Notes: generated by a model from the letters alone, not told the origin. Positions 1-6,968 are shown, counted from the stretch's first letter. The stretch is DNA of 12,082 bases from Nitrospira bacterium HGW-Nitrospira-1 (GCA_002839535.1 PGYF01000048.1:7947-20028), one strand, 5' to 3'. Made by a program: numbers and translations.

Positions 1-57
1 GGGTATGGATTCCCCGATCAAGTCGTGGAATGACGGAGGGGGGTCGTGGAATGACAT
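1..57. repeat. Partial dispersed palindromic repeat upstream of trpC
   Basis: The stretch has GATTCC near its left end and two GGAATGAC motifs, with a central TCAAG flanked by short complementary arms (CCGA/TCG). It resembles the right half of the 97-bp palindromic element at 9999-10095, which also has a TCAAG loop between ATTCC and GGAAT arms. A 24-bp run at 23-46 recurs perfectly at 10511-10534 inside the DUF2162 gene. No promoter is obvious between this repeat and trpC, which fits trpC being internal to an operon that starts to the left of the window. Confidence 0.7.
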
Positions 58-108
58 GATTTGTGACAAGAATGACCCACACGATTACGCGAAGACCCAA
101 TATTTGTT

Positions 109-924
109 ATGACAATTTTAGATAAGATAGTCGCCAGGAAAAAGGACCGGGTTTCATATGCAAAATCCATAACTCCTATCGCATCATTGAAAAATGCAAT
201 CAGAAATATTCCCGAACCCAGGGATTTTGCAAAGGCTGTAAAAAGAGACCATACCCCCATAAGGCTTATCGCTGAGGTCAAGAAGGCGTCTCCTTCCAAA
301 GGGCTGATCAGGGCTGACTTCAACCATGCAGCAATCGCTTCTGTTTATGAGGCAAAGAAGGTTGATGCAGTATCCGTCCTTACTGAAGAAGATTTTTTTC
401 AGGGCAGACTGGAGTTTCTGGAAGAGGTGAAGAAGATCGTTTCCTGTCCTGTATTAAGGAAGGATTTTATCTTCGATGAATATCAGATATACGAGGCGCG
501 GGCAAAAAACGCTGACGCAATCCTGTTGATAGCAGCAATTCTTGAACTGAAACAGGCGGAAGAATATCTCCACCTTGCACGGGAACTCGGTCTTTCAGTT
601 CTCTTTGAGGTCCATGACTTTGCCGAACTGGAAACAGCGCTCCGTATTTGCGCCCCTGTCATCGGCGTCAACAACCGAAACCTGAAAACCCTTGCAATAG
701 ACCTCAACACAACGTTTGAATTAAAAAAAGAAATCCCTGGAGACCGTATTGTCGTAAGCGAAAGCGGCATAAAAACGCGCGAGGATGTCCTTCAACTGGA
801 GGGGGCGGGGATAGATGCCATGCTTATCGGAACATCTTTCATGGAATCTCAGGACATTGCGGGAAAGATTGACGATTTACGGGGGAGAAGAGGGTCTACT
901 CCTCAGAGGTCGAGATTGTGGTAA
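109..924 (+). CDS. trpC: Indole-3-glycerol phosphate synthase (TrpC)
   Basis: This cytoplasmic TIM-barrel enzyme closes CdRP to indole-3-glycerol phosphate in tryptophan synthesis. The 271-residue protein begins with the family-typical MTILDKIVARKK. It shows the signature EVKKASPSKG (E56, K58, the phosphate/substrate strand), K118 in VLRKDF, E167 in LFEVHD, GVNNRNL (N188/N189) and VVSESGI (E218, S219), so every conserved catalytic strand is present. The length is near the usual 255-270; the last dozen residues (after KIDDLRG) look like a low-conservation tail. ATG 109 is the only reasonable start, since an in-frame stop lies at 73-75; no good Shine-Dalgarno is visible. A 56-nt gap separates it from trpB2 in the same direction, consistent with one operon. 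Identification is secure. Confidence 0.95.
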   Translation: MTILDKIVARKKDRVSYAKSITPIASLKNAIRNIPEPRDFAKAVKRDHTPIRLIAEVKKASPSKGLIRADFNHAAIASVYEAKKVDAVSVLTEEDFFQGRLEFLEEVKKIVSCPVLRKDFIFDEYQIYEARAKNADAILLIAAILELKQAEEYLHLARELGLSVLFEVHDFAELETALRICAPVIGVNNRNLKTLAIDLNTTFELKKEIPGDRIVVSESGIKTREDVLQLEGAGIDAMLIGTSFMESQDIAGKIDDLRGRRGSTPQRSRLW

Positions 925-980
925 AATAAACTGCGTGATAAAGGCTGCTTTTAACAAAATAAAGATATTCGGAGGAGAAA

Positions 981-2333
981 ATGCAAGAAACAAAAGTAGT
1001 GCTGCCCGACAGGGAAATACCAAAAAAGTGGTACAACATCATGGCGGATATGCCAAACCTCCCTAAGCCGCCCCTTCATCCCGGCACAAAACAGCCGGTA
1101 GGACCTGATGACCTCAGCGTGATCTTCCCTATGGCGCTTATTGAACAGGAAATGACTACGGAACGCTGGATCGACATTCCCGATGAGGTGCTTAATATAT
1201 ACACCCTCTGGAGACCTTCACCTCTTTACAGGGCCCATAGGCTCGAGGTAGCGCTCGGCACTCCTGCAAAAATATACTATAAATATGAAGGGGTGAGCCC
1301 CGCTGGAAGCCACAAGCCGAACACCTCAGTCCCCCAGGCTTATTACAACAAGGCCGCAGGGATAAAAAGGATAGCAACGGAAACAGGCGCGGGCCAGTGG
1401 GGTTCAGCCATGGCGCTTGCCGGGATTATGTTCGGGCTCGAAGTCACCGTCTATATGGTGCGTGTCAGCTACGACCAGAAGCCATATCGGCGGATCGCGA
1501 TGGAGACCTGGGGCGCAGCCGTGCATCCGAGCCCCTCTACTGTTACGAACTTCGGCAGGAAAATACTGGAGGATGACCCCGACTGCTCCGGCAGCCTCGG
1601 CATGGCTATCTCAGAGGCGGTTGAAGACGCCGCCACTCATGAAGATACGAACTACGCCCTCGGTTCAGTGCTGAACCATGTGCTCCTTCACCAGTCGGTC
1701 ATTGGTCTCGAAGCAAAAAAACAGTTTGAGCTTGTTGGTGATTATCCCGATATCATCATCGGGTGCTGCGGCGGAGGCAGCAATTTGGGCGGGGCGAGTT
1801 TTCCTTTTCTTCGGGACAAGATACACGGCAGGGAACTCAGGGTTATAGCAGTAGAGCCGACCTCGTGTCCCACGCTCACAAAAGGCGAGTTCAGATATGA
1901 TTTCGGCGATACTGCCGGACTGACGCCGCTGATGATGATGTACACACTCGGCCATGATTTTATGCCGCCGGGAATCCATGCAGGCGGCCTGAGGTATCAT
2001 GCGGATTCCCCGCTGCTCTGCCAGCTCTACCATGACAAACTGATAGATGCAGTCGCCTATGGCCAGACAGGGGTTTTTGAGGCAGCGATAAAGTTCGCAA
2101 AAACAGAAGGCATCATCCCTGCTCCTGAAAGCGCTCATGCGATCAAGGGAGCGATAGACGAAGCAATGAAGGCAAAGGAGGAAGGCAAACAAAAGACCAT
2201 ATTCTTTAATCTCAGCGGACACGGATACCTTGACATGACCGCCTATGCGGACTATATGGCCGGAAAATTCGAGGACTATGAGTATCCGGAAGAGAAAATC
2301 AAGGAAGCCCTGAAAAACCTTCCAGTAATATAA
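981..2333 (+). CDS. trpB2: Tryptophan synthase beta chain, TrpB2 type
   Basis: This PLP enzyme joins indole and serine to give tryptophan. The 450-residue length, the long N-terminal region and the internal motifs mark the TrpB2 branch rather than the ~400-residue TrpB1. The PLP lysine is K112 in GSHKPNTS. ETGAGQWG (134-141) is the substrate-carboxylate loop, and CGGGSNLGG (263-271) is the phosphate-binding glycine loop. The catalytic set is complete and the frame is unbroken. The start ATG 981 has a strong GGAGGAG ribosome site about 4-9 nt upstream. It lies between trpC and trpF, so it is probably the operon's working synthase. No trpA follows in the window. TrpB2 enzymes are known to work with little dependence on a canonical TrpA. 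Whether a TrpA or TrpB1 exists elsewhere cannot be seen. Confidence 0.93.
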   Translation: MQETKVVLPDREIPKKWYNIMADMPNLPKPPLHPGTKQPVGPDDLSVIFPMALIEQEMTTERWIDIPDEVLNIYTLWRPSPLYRAHRLEVALGTPAKIYYKYEGVSPAGSHKPNTSVPQAYYNKAAGIKRIATETGAGQWGSAMALAGIMFGLEVTVYMVRVSYDQKPYRRIAMETWGAAVHPSPSTVTNFGRKILEDDPDCSGSLGMAISEAVEDAATHEDTNYALGSVLNHVLLHQSVIGLEAKKQFELVGDYPDIIIGCCGGGSNLGGASFPFLRDKIHGRELRVIAVEPTSCPTLTKGEFRYDFGDTAGLTPLMMMYTLGHDFMPPGIHAGGLRYHADSPLLCQLYHDKLIDAVAYGQTGVFEAAIKFAKTEGIIPAPESAHAIKGAIDEAMKAKEEGKQKTIFFNLSGHGYLDMTAYADYMAGKFEDYEYPEEKIKEALKNLPVI

Positions 2334-2378
2334 AAGGATATGGACCCTGCAGCAGGACAAGCTGCAAGGCATGATTGT

Positions 2379-2996
2379 ATGACAAAAATTAAAATATGCG
2401 GCATAACAAACCTTGACGATGCAAGGGCTGCGATAGATTTCGGCGCAGACGCCTTGGGGTTCGTATTTTTCAAGGAAAGCCCGCGCGCAATCTCACCAAA
2501 AAAAGCAGCGGCAATCATTGCCAAACTGCCTGTCTTTATCACAACAGTAGGGGTATTTGTTGATGAACCCCGGGCAGAAATTCAAAAGACAGTCGAAGAG
2601 ACCGGCATAGACGTTATACAACTGCACGGAGAAGAATCCCCGGAGGCGTGCCGCCTGTCGAGAAGGGTGATAAAAGGCATAAGGGTGAAATCGCTCGAAA
2701 GTCTGGAGCCGCTCGCAAGATACCGGAATATTGTGTCAGCCTTTCTGCTCGATACGTTCGAGCCGCATATGTCCGGCGGCACAGGACGGGTATTCAACTG
2801 GGACATAGCTGTCGAGGCAAAAAACCTCGGCAGGATAATACTTGCCGGAGGGCTCACGCCGGAGAATATCTCAGAGGCTATCAGACAGGTGAAACCATAT
2901 GCAGTCGATGTCAGCAGCGGGGTCGAACTTGTAAAAGGGGAAAAAGACCATCAGAAGATGAGGCTTTTTATCGAAAGGGCAAAAGGGGCAGGATAG
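2379..2996 (+). CDS. trpF: Phosphoribosylanthranilate isomerase (TrpF)
   Basis: TrpF catalyses the Amadori rearrangement of PRA to CdRP, the step before TrpC. It is a TIM barrel of exactly the usual size, 205 residues from the chosen start. The N-terminus MTKIKICGITN carries the general base C7, and D125 in LLDTFEPH is the general acid. GGTGRVFNW (133-141), LAGGLTPENI (155-164) and VDVSSGVE (176-183) form the phosphate-binding region. An in-frame ATG at 2340 would add 13 residues unlike the family, with AAGGA only 1 nt before it. ATG 2379 has AAGG about 9 nt upstream and gives the canonical N-terminus, so I prefer it. It follows trpB2 by 45 nt and is the last gene of the operon here; the 203-nt hairpin element lies 42 nt downstream. 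Confidence 0.94.
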   Translation: MTKIKICGITNLDDARAAIDFGADALGFVFFKESPRAISPKKAAAIIAKLPVFITTVGVFVDEPRAEIQKTVEETGIDVIQLHGEESPEACRLSRRVIKGIRVKSLESLEPLARYRNIVSAFLLDTFEPHMSGGTGRVFNWDIAVEAKNLGRIILAGGLTPENISEAIRQVKPYAVDVSSGVELVKGEKDHQKMRLFIERAKGAG

Positions 2997-3038
2997 ACTC
3001 TCCCGCACAATTCGTAAACCCGAAAAATGCAATTCTTC

Positions 3039-3241
3039 ATCCTAAAAAAAGCAGTTAGGAGAGTTGGCTTGAATGATTTAGCCCTTTTTCGTTGCTGTTC
3101 TTAGCGAAATGGAGCGTTAAACAGCCGTGAGTGTTTGAAACCCGGAGGGTGAGTTTCACGGCTGTAGCGCAACGAGATTAGAACAGCAGAAAAAGGGCTT
3201 CCTGAACGAAAGACAGCTCTCCTAACTGCTTTTTTTAGGAT
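3039..3241. repeat. 203-nt long inverted-repeat element between convergent genes
   Basis: The ends are a perfect 25-bp inverted repeat (3039-3063 with 3217-3241), of the form ATCCTA7GCAGTTAGGAGAG. Inside are further paired segments: AGCCCTTTTTC near 3080-3090 with GAAAAAGGGCT near 3189-3199, TGCTGTTCT with AGAACAGCA (a 2-nt bulge between the two helices), CGTT 3115-3118 with AACG 3171-3174, ACAGCCGTGA 3121-3130 with TCACGGCTGT 3156-3165, and ACCC 3140-3143 with GGGT 3147-3150 closing a 3-nt GGA loop. It could fold as one long, bulged hairpin. No protein of note is encoded. It could be a MITE-type mobile repeat, a structured RNA, or an elaborated terminator; I do not recognise a named family. 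Confidence 0.85.
3051..3236. terminator. Candidate bidirectional intrinsic terminator for trp and thiD-queF
   Basis: The outer stem GCAGTTAGGAGAG (3051-3063) pairs with CTCTCCTAACTGC (3217-3229) and is followed directly by seven T (3230-3236). By symmetry the minus strand reads the same stem followed by seven T (3050-3044). The element sits between the 3' ends of trpF (plus) and queF (minus). Stem plus T-run on both strands is what a shared terminator should show. The odd part is the ~150-nt structured loop, far longer than in ordinary terminators, so function is inferred. Confidence 0.55.
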
Positions 3242-3268
3242 CATGGACGCAGGAATTATAGCGGTGGT

Positions 3269-3640
3269 TTATTTCTTCTGGTCCGTCGAGACCCGAATCA
3301 CTGTTTTGACGTTCCCTCTGGGGTTGAAATCGCCGACAACCTCAAGGAACCTCGGCTTCAGCTTCTTCTTTAGCTCGGCGAAGATTTTGTTCGTGCTTTC
3401 TTCATGCGAAATGTAAAGGTTCCGGTAAGAGTTCAGATAGAGTTTCAACGACTTCAATTCCACGATTTTTTCATCGGGAATGTATTTTATCCTGATAGTT
3501 GCATAGTCAGGATAGCCGGATATCGGACAGAGACAAGTGAACTCAGGGAAACTGATATCTATCTCATAATCTCTCTTGGGGTATTGATTCTCCCATGTCG
3601 AAAGCCGGACGTTCTTAATCGCTTTTTCACCATACTTCAT
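3269..3640 (-). CDS. queF: NADPH-dependent 7-cyano-7-deazaguanine reductase (QueF, short type)
   Basis: QueF reduces preQ0 to preQ1 in queuosine biosynthesis; it is a cytoplasmic tunnelling-fold enzyme. At 123 residues it is the unimodular type, close in size to the roughly 120-165-residue short family. It has FTCLCPISGYPDYA (34-47) with the nucleophile C38 and proton donor D45, the QueF signature ELKSLKLYLNSYRN (61-74), and SHEE (78-81) with the substrate-binding H79/E80. An extra cysteine, C36, replaces the more usual serine beside the catalytic Cys. The ribosome site before ATG 3640 is weak. It lies 59 nt downstream of thiD on the same strand, probably co-transcribed with it, although the two pathways are unrelated. 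Identification is secure. Confidence 0.94.
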   Translation of the reverse strand: MKYGEKAIKNVRLSTWENQYPKRDYEIDISFPEFTCLCPISGYPDYATIRIKYIPDEKIVELKSLKLYLNSYRNLYISHEESTNKIFAELKKKLKPRFLEVVGDFNPRGNVKTVIRVSTDQKK

Positions 3641-3675
3641 TTTGCAAATCTACCATTTAACAGGATTTTTTGTAA

Positions 3676-3701
3676 AGTCCACAGAATCAGTCCACAGAAT
3701 C
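3676..3701. repeat. 13-bp tandem direct repeat at the thiD 3' end
   Basis: AGTCCACAGAATC occurs twice in perfect tandem (3676-3688 and 3689-3701), and the second copy overlaps the first bases of the thiD stop codon. It lies in the short thiD-queF gap. It looks like a recent slippage duplication and no function is evident. Confidence 0.75.
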
Positions 3702-4461
3702 AAAATTTGAACAGCTTCATGCCCCTGCCTGCGCTGAAAGACTTTTTAAAGGCCCTGTTCATAAATCTTTTGGCCTCTTTGGCGGAGCGCAGCACGCTGT
3801 ATCCTTTTGCAAGCATCGCGGTCAATGCGGCTGAAAATGCGCAGCCTGTACCATGATACTCTCCAATTACCTTCCGGCTTTTCAGGTAATGGAAACTACC
3901 GTCATACAGGACATCCAGAGCAAAATCTTCAAGGTGGCCGCCGGTTATTATCACATTTTCAGGCCCTGAATCTCTCAGACAGACAGCAGCCTTCTCCATA
4001 TCAGCCATGTTTTTGATATTGATCCCGGACAGGACAGCAGCTTCATAAATATTCGGCGTTATCACCGTAGAAAAGGGGAATAGTTTCTTTTTCATCACAA
4101 CAAGAGTATTTTTTTCGACGAGTTTCTTCCCGGAAGACGACACCATGACAGGGTCCACGACAATATTTTTCAACGAGTATTTCTCGATGATATGCGCGAC
4201 TGCCGCGACATTGGCCTCGCTGTAAAGCATGCCTGTTTTTGTTGCTTCCGGAATGAGATCAGACAGAAGCGCTGTGAGTTGTTTTTTCACAAATCTATCC
4301 GGAACAGACATAATGTCTCTGACTCCCTCTGTATTTTGAGCAGTCAATGAAGATGCAACAGAAAGGCCATATATTCCGAGGGCATGAAAAACCTTCAAAT
4401 CTGCCTGGATACCTGCCCCACCGGAGGGATCAAAGCCGGCAATAGTAAGAGCTTTTTTCAT
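3700..4461 (-). CDS. thiD: Hydroxymethylpyrimidine/phosphomethylpyrimidine kinase (ThiD)
   Basis: ThiD phosphorylates HMP and then HMP-P to HMP-PP for thiamine synthesis; it is a cytoplasmic ribokinase-fold enzyme. The 253-residue protein begins MKKALTIAGFDPSGGAGIQA, the family N-terminal signature. It continues with TAQNTEG (40-46), KTGMLYS (75-81), VVDPVM (101-106), TPNIYEA (135-141) and the anion-hole/catalytic HGTGCAFSA (203-211, C207). Length matches the single-domain enzyme; there is no fused ThiE. A TTG at 4485 would extend it by 8 residues, but ATG 4461 gives the canonical start. Neither has a clear Shine-Dalgarno. It is divergent from the epimerase across 113 bp that must hold both promoters, and is followed by queF. 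Confidence 0.95.
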   Translation of the reverse strand: MKKALTIAGFDPSGGAGIQADLKVFHALGIYGLSVASSLTAQNTEGVRDIMSVPDRFVKKQLTALLSDLIPEATKTGMLYSEANVAAVAHIIEKYSLKNIVVDPVMVSSSGKKLVEKNTLVVMKKKLFPFSTVITPNIYEAAVLSGINIKNMADMEKAAVCLRDSGPENVIITGGHLEDFALDVLYDGSFHYLKSRKVIGEYHGTGCAFSAALTAMLAKGYSVLRSAKEAKRFMNRAFKKSFSAGRGMKLFKF

Positions 4462-4574
4462 TAGTTGGATTATATATCGAGACAATCATTATGGCAACAG
4501 GCAGGGGATGATATTGTGTTTCCCTTTTCTGAAATATGCTATCCTTATTAATAAATGTCAGAGGTTGTCTGTCC

Positions 4575-5585
4575 ATGAAAAAGATACTCGTTACCGGCGC
4601 CGCCGGCTTTATCGGATTTGCTTTAAGCAAGAGACTGCTCCAACAGGGCGACGAGGTGGTGGGCCTCGACAACCTGAATGACTACTATGACGTAAACCTC
4701 AAGCTCAGCAGGCTTAGACAGATCACTATGCTGGAGAACTTCAAGCCGGTCAGACTCGACCTTGCGGACAGAGATGGCGTGGAAAGGCTCTTCAGGGAGG
4801 AGAAGTTTGATGTGGTCGTCAACCTCGCTGCACAGGCAGGGGTGCGGTACTCGCTGATCAACCCCCATGCATACGTTGATACCAACCTCTCCGGGTTCCT
4901 CAACATCCTGGAAGGCTGCAGCCACAACAGCGTAAAACACCTTGTCTTTGCTTCATCGAGCTCAGTATATGGCGCAAATACGCACATGCCCTTTTCAGTA
5001 CACGATAATGTGGACCATCCGGTCTCGCTCTACGCAGCGACCAAGAAGTCAAACGAACTCATGGCCCACACCTATGCGAGTCTCTATAAGCTGCCGTGCA
5101 CAGGGCTCAGATTTTTCACAGTCTACGGTCCCTGGGGGCGGCCCGACATGGCGATCTTCCTCTTCACCAGGGCGATACTTGAAGACAAGCCAATCGACGT
5201 CTTCAACTACGGCAAGATGCAGAGGGACTTTACTTATATCGACGACATTGTCGAAGGCATCGTGAGGGTGATCGACAGGATGCCCGGGCCGGACCCGGAG
5301 TGGTCAGGCGACAAGCCGGATCCTTCTTCAAGCTATGCTCCTTACAAACTCTACAATATAGGCAACAACAATCCCGTGGAACTCATGCGCTTCATCGAAG
5401 TCCTTGAGAATTGCCTCGGCAAAAAGGCGGAGAAGAATCTCCTGCCGATCCAGGCAGGGGACGTCCCGGCAACCTATGCTGATGTGGATGACCTGATTAG
5501 GGATGTTGGTTTCAAGCCTTCAACCTCAATTGAAGAAGGGATAAAGAAATTTGTGGAGTGGTATAAAGAATATTACAGGCAATGA
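4575..5585 (+). CDS. UDP-glucuronate 4-epimerase-type NAD-dependent sugar epimerase
   Basis: An extended short-chain dehydrogenase, 336 residues, most like UDP-glucuronate 4-epimerases that make UDP-galacturonate for capsule or LPS. GAAGFIG (8-14) is the NAD site, LDNLNDYYDVNLK (31-43) is typical of this epimerase subgroup, SSSSVYG (127-133) supplies the catalytic Ser, and Y153-A-A-T-K157 is the YxxxK pair. RFFTVYGPWGRPDMA (169-183) is the hallmark of the UDP-GlcA epimerases. ATG 4575 is preferred over 4536 because it places MKKILVTGAAG at the N-terminus, with AGAGG about 10 nt upstream. The stop overlaps the cbiM start by 4 nt (ATGA). No other polysaccharide gene is present, so its partnership here is unclear. 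Substrate choice among GlcA and related sugars is inferred from motifs. Confidence 0.9.
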   Translation: MKKILVTGAAGFIGFALSKRLLQQGDEVVGLDNLNDYYDVNLKLSRLRQITMLENFKPVRLDLADRDGVERLFREEKFDVVVNLAAQAGVRYSLINPHAYVDTNLSGFLNILEGCSHNSVKHLVFASSSSVYGANTHMPFSVHDNVDHPVSLYAATKKSNELMAHTYASLYKLPCTGLRFFTVYGPWGRPDMAIFLFTRAILEDKPIDVFNYGKMQRDFTYIDDIVEGIVRVIDRMPGPDPEWSGDKPDPSSSYAPYKLYNIGNNNPVELMRFIEVLENCLGKKAEKNLLPIQAGDVPATYADVDDLIRDVGFKPSTSIEEGIKKFVEWYKEYYRQ

Positions 5586-6385
5586 AAAAGAAAATTCAAA
5601 ATTCAAAATTCAAAATTCAAATTATTTTACTTGTTACTTGTTACTTGTTACTTGTTACTGACAACGCCCATGCAATGCACATCTCAGAAGGAATTTTACC
5701 ATTTAACTGGGCAGCCCTCTGGTTTTTGGCTGCAACCCCATTTTTGGCATACGGCTTGTATAAGCTAAGAAAGATGGCCGCTGTTGATTTGTCATTTAAG
5801 CCGCTGTTGGGCTTGATGGCCGCTGTTGTGTTTATAATTTCATGCATGCCCATACCGGTTCCGACTGCAGGCACATGTTCCCATCCATGCGGGACAGGGA
5901 TGTCCGCGATACTGTTGGGACCGGCAATCAGCATTCTTATCGCAGCGGTTGCCCTGCTGATCCAGGCGCTTTTCCTTGCGCATGGAGGTCTAAGCACGTG
6001 GGGCGCCAACATTGTGTCTATGGGTATCATGGGCTCATTTGCAGGGTATTTAACTTTTAAAGTATTCCGTTTGCTGACCCCCCTCTTTCCACCCTTTAGT
6101 AAAGGGGGGCTGGGGGGATTAGCAGTATCCGGCTTCATGGCAGGGCTTCTTGCTGACTGGGCGACATATATCATGACATCCGTTGAACTCGCATCAGGCA
6201 TAAAAGGCGATTCAGCATTCATGCCGCTTTTCTGGAAAATACTTATTGCATTTATGCCTACACAGCTGCCATTGGGAATACTTGAAGGGGCGATGACAGC
6301 AGGCATGGTTGTGCTGCTTTACAAAAAGAGACCTGATCTGCTTGTGAAGATGCGGGTAATCAAGGCAGCGGAGGCAAAAATATGA
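5582..6385 (+). CDS. cbiM: Cobalt ECF transporter substrate-binding membrane subunit CbiM
   Basis: CbiM is the S component of cobalt (or nickel) energy-coupling-factor uptake. The 267-residue protein has a putative signal peptide (1-31, ending AHA) followed by MHISEGILP, the mature metal-binding N-terminus. M32, H33 and H101 (in SHPCGTG) correspond to the metal ligands described for the CbiM/NikM family. About six hydrophobic helices follow, with TQLPLGILEGAMTAG (227-241) conserved. The ATG overlaps the epimerase stop (ATGA). The signal peptide is written almost entirely in two 7-nt tandem repeats, and residues near 165-180 come from a palindromic repeat insert. No cbiQ or cbiO lies nearby; the CbiN-like gene follows. 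ATG 5675 (M32) is an alternative start that would bypass the signal sequence. Cobalt over nickel is inferred from the riboswitch and B12 context. Confidence 0.92.
   Translation: MKKKIQNSKFKIQIILLVTCYLLLVTDNAHAMHISEGILPFNWAALWFLAATPFLAYGLYKLRKMAAVDLSFKPLLGLMAAVVFIISCMPIPVPTAGTCSHPCGTGMSAILLGPAISILIAAVALLIQALFLAHGGLSTWGANIVSMGIMGSFAGYLTFKVFRLLTPLFPPFSKGGLGGLAVSGFMAGLLADWATYIMTSVELASGIKGDSAFMPLFWKILIAFMPTQLPLGILEGAMTAGMVVLLYKKRPDLLVKMRVIKAAEAKI
5591..5658. repeat. Two heptanucleotide tandem repeats in the cbiM signal-peptide region
   Basis: Four perfect copies of AAAATTC (5591-5618) are followed by four perfect copies of TTGTTAC (5631-5658). They encode most of residues 4-26 of the CbiM pre-sequence: the lysine-rich n-region and the hydrophobic h-region. 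Because 7 is not a multiple of 3, gain or loss of one unit would shift the reading frame. Confidence 0.95.
6077..6120. repeat. G/C-run palindromic repeat inserted in frame in cbiM
   Basis: The stretch runs from a C6 tract through CCCTTTAGTAAAGGG to two G6 tracts, forming an imperfect inverted repeat with a 3-nt centre. It encodes roughly TPLFPPFSKGGLGG, a glycine/proline segment unlike the surrounding membrane helices, and sits in a loop of CbiM without breaking the frame. Similar C-run/G-run palindromes are common dispersed repeats in many bacterial genomes (recalled, not searched). Confidence 0.8.
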
Positions 6386-6723
6386 AGTTTAAAGTTCAAG
6401 GTTCAAGGTTCAAGGTTCAATCCTTGATGGCGCTCTGCTGCTTCATCATCTGTTGTTTTTTGTTCGTTACTTTTTATCCATCACTCGTTACTGCCTCAGA
6501 GAAATGGTCTGGAGTTGACGAATCAGTAATTGAAAAGTATGCTAAGGAACATGGACGAGAGGCAAGGGAACCGTTCATCAACACAGACCAGGGCGACCTT
6601 CTCCTCTTTGTGTTTCTCCTTGCAGGAACTATAGGAGGTTTTGCAGCAGGGTTTTACTGGAAGGAGTTGTTGGATAAAAATACCAGGAATCAGGAGGTCT
6701 TAAAAGAGGAGCGTAATTCTTAA
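6382..6723 (+). CDS. Small CbiN-like membrane protein partner of CbiM
   Basis: A 113-residue protein translationally coupled to cbiM (ATGA overlap). It has a probable signal peptide or first helix (residues 14-38), an acidic extracytoplasmic stretch with WSGVDE (42-47) and FINTDQGD (65-72), and one C-terminal helix (73-91, LLLFVFLLAGTIGGFAAG), then a charged tail. The two-helix topology, size and position directly after cbiM match CbiN, the small subunit that helps load CbiM. I see no strong match to the classical CbiN sequence, so the call rests on topology and context. The n-region is encoded by GTTCAAG heptad repeats. About 20 nt after its stop begins the leader carrying the cobalamin riboswitch, so it is probably controlled with cbiM rather than with btuB. 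Confidence 0.7.
   Translation: MKFKVQGSRFKVQSLMALCCFIICCFLFVTFYPSLVTASEKWSGVDESVIEKYAKEHGREAREPFINTDQGDLLLFVFLLAGTIGGFAAGFYWKELLDKNTRNQEVLKEERNS
6387..6420. repeat. GTTCAAG heptanucleotide repeat at the start of the CbiN-like gene
   Basis: Three perfect GTTCAAG units (6394-6414) plus a six-base partial unit (6415-6420), preceded by a degenerate GTTTAAA unit (6387-6393). The tract encodes residues 3-13 (FKVQGSRFKVQ). Like the cbiM repeat, it lies immediately after the start codon, where a unit change would shift frame. Confidence 0.92.
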
Positions 6724-6744
6724 ACACTGACTTTAAAGTTTCAC

Positions 6745-6936
6745 TATGGCTGGATGTCAGGGAAGAGAGGTTAAAATCCTCCGCTGCCCCGCAGCCGTGA
6801 AGGGAACGAAAGCCCGATTAGAAGCCATTGTTATGGGTAATACCATAATGAGAAGGCGGGCGAGTAGAAAGGATTACCTGAAGGCATGAAGCGATCAGGT
6901 AATGGATGCCCTGAGCCGGAAAACCTGTCCAGACCA
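6745..6936 (+). promoter_or_regulatory. Cobalamin riboswitch aptamer upstream of btuB
   Basis: The leader between the CbiN-like gene and btuB holds the conserved order of the adenosylcobalamin-family aptamer: GGGAAGAGAGGTTAAAATCC (around 6760-6779), CGCTGCCCCGCAGCCGTGA (6782-6800), AAAGCCCGA (6809-6817), a peripheral hairpin with CATTGTTATGG/CCATAATG arms (6827-6850), another with ATTACCTG/CAGGTAAT (6873-6904), and the B12 box AGCCGGAAAACCTGTCC (6914-6930). A closing helix can form between CTGGA 6750-6754 and TCCAG 6928-6932. It should reduce btuB expression when cobalamin is plentiful. No poly-U terminator follows, so control of translation seems likelier than of transcription; that is inferred. 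Confidence 0.93.
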
Positions 6937-6940
6937 AAGA

Positions 6941-6968
6941 GTTCGGAGTTATGAGTTCGGAGTTATGA
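6941..6968. repeat. 14-bp tandem repeat in the riboswitch expression platform
   Basis: GTTCGGAGTTATGA occurs twice in perfect tandem just after the B12 aptamer. Either GTTCGG (6941-6946 or 6955-6960) can pair with CCGAAC at 6978-6983, so the duplicate offers two alternative hairpins in the region that links aptamer to btuB ribosome site. The unit is twice 7 nt, matching the period of the other repeats in this cluster. Confidence 0.85.

Noticed and set aside
1665..2372. 235-residue open frame on the minus strand
   Set aside because: It lies almost wholly antisense to the well-supported trpB2, is rich in Cys, Arg and His as shadow frames are, and resembles no family.
4505..4574. Sigma-70 promoter for the epimerase (TTGTGT with TATGCT or TATCCT)
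   Set aside because: The possible -35 and -10 boxes are spaced 15 or 20 nt, not about 17, so I could not support a specific promoter.
5591..5658. CRISPR-like repeat array
   Set aside because: Units are 7 nt in direct tandem without spacers, and no cas genes are present.
5641..6306. 221-residue open frame on the minus strand
   Set aside because: It is antisense to cbiM, starts in the heptad repeat and includes translation of the palindromic insert; cbiM is clearly the real gene.
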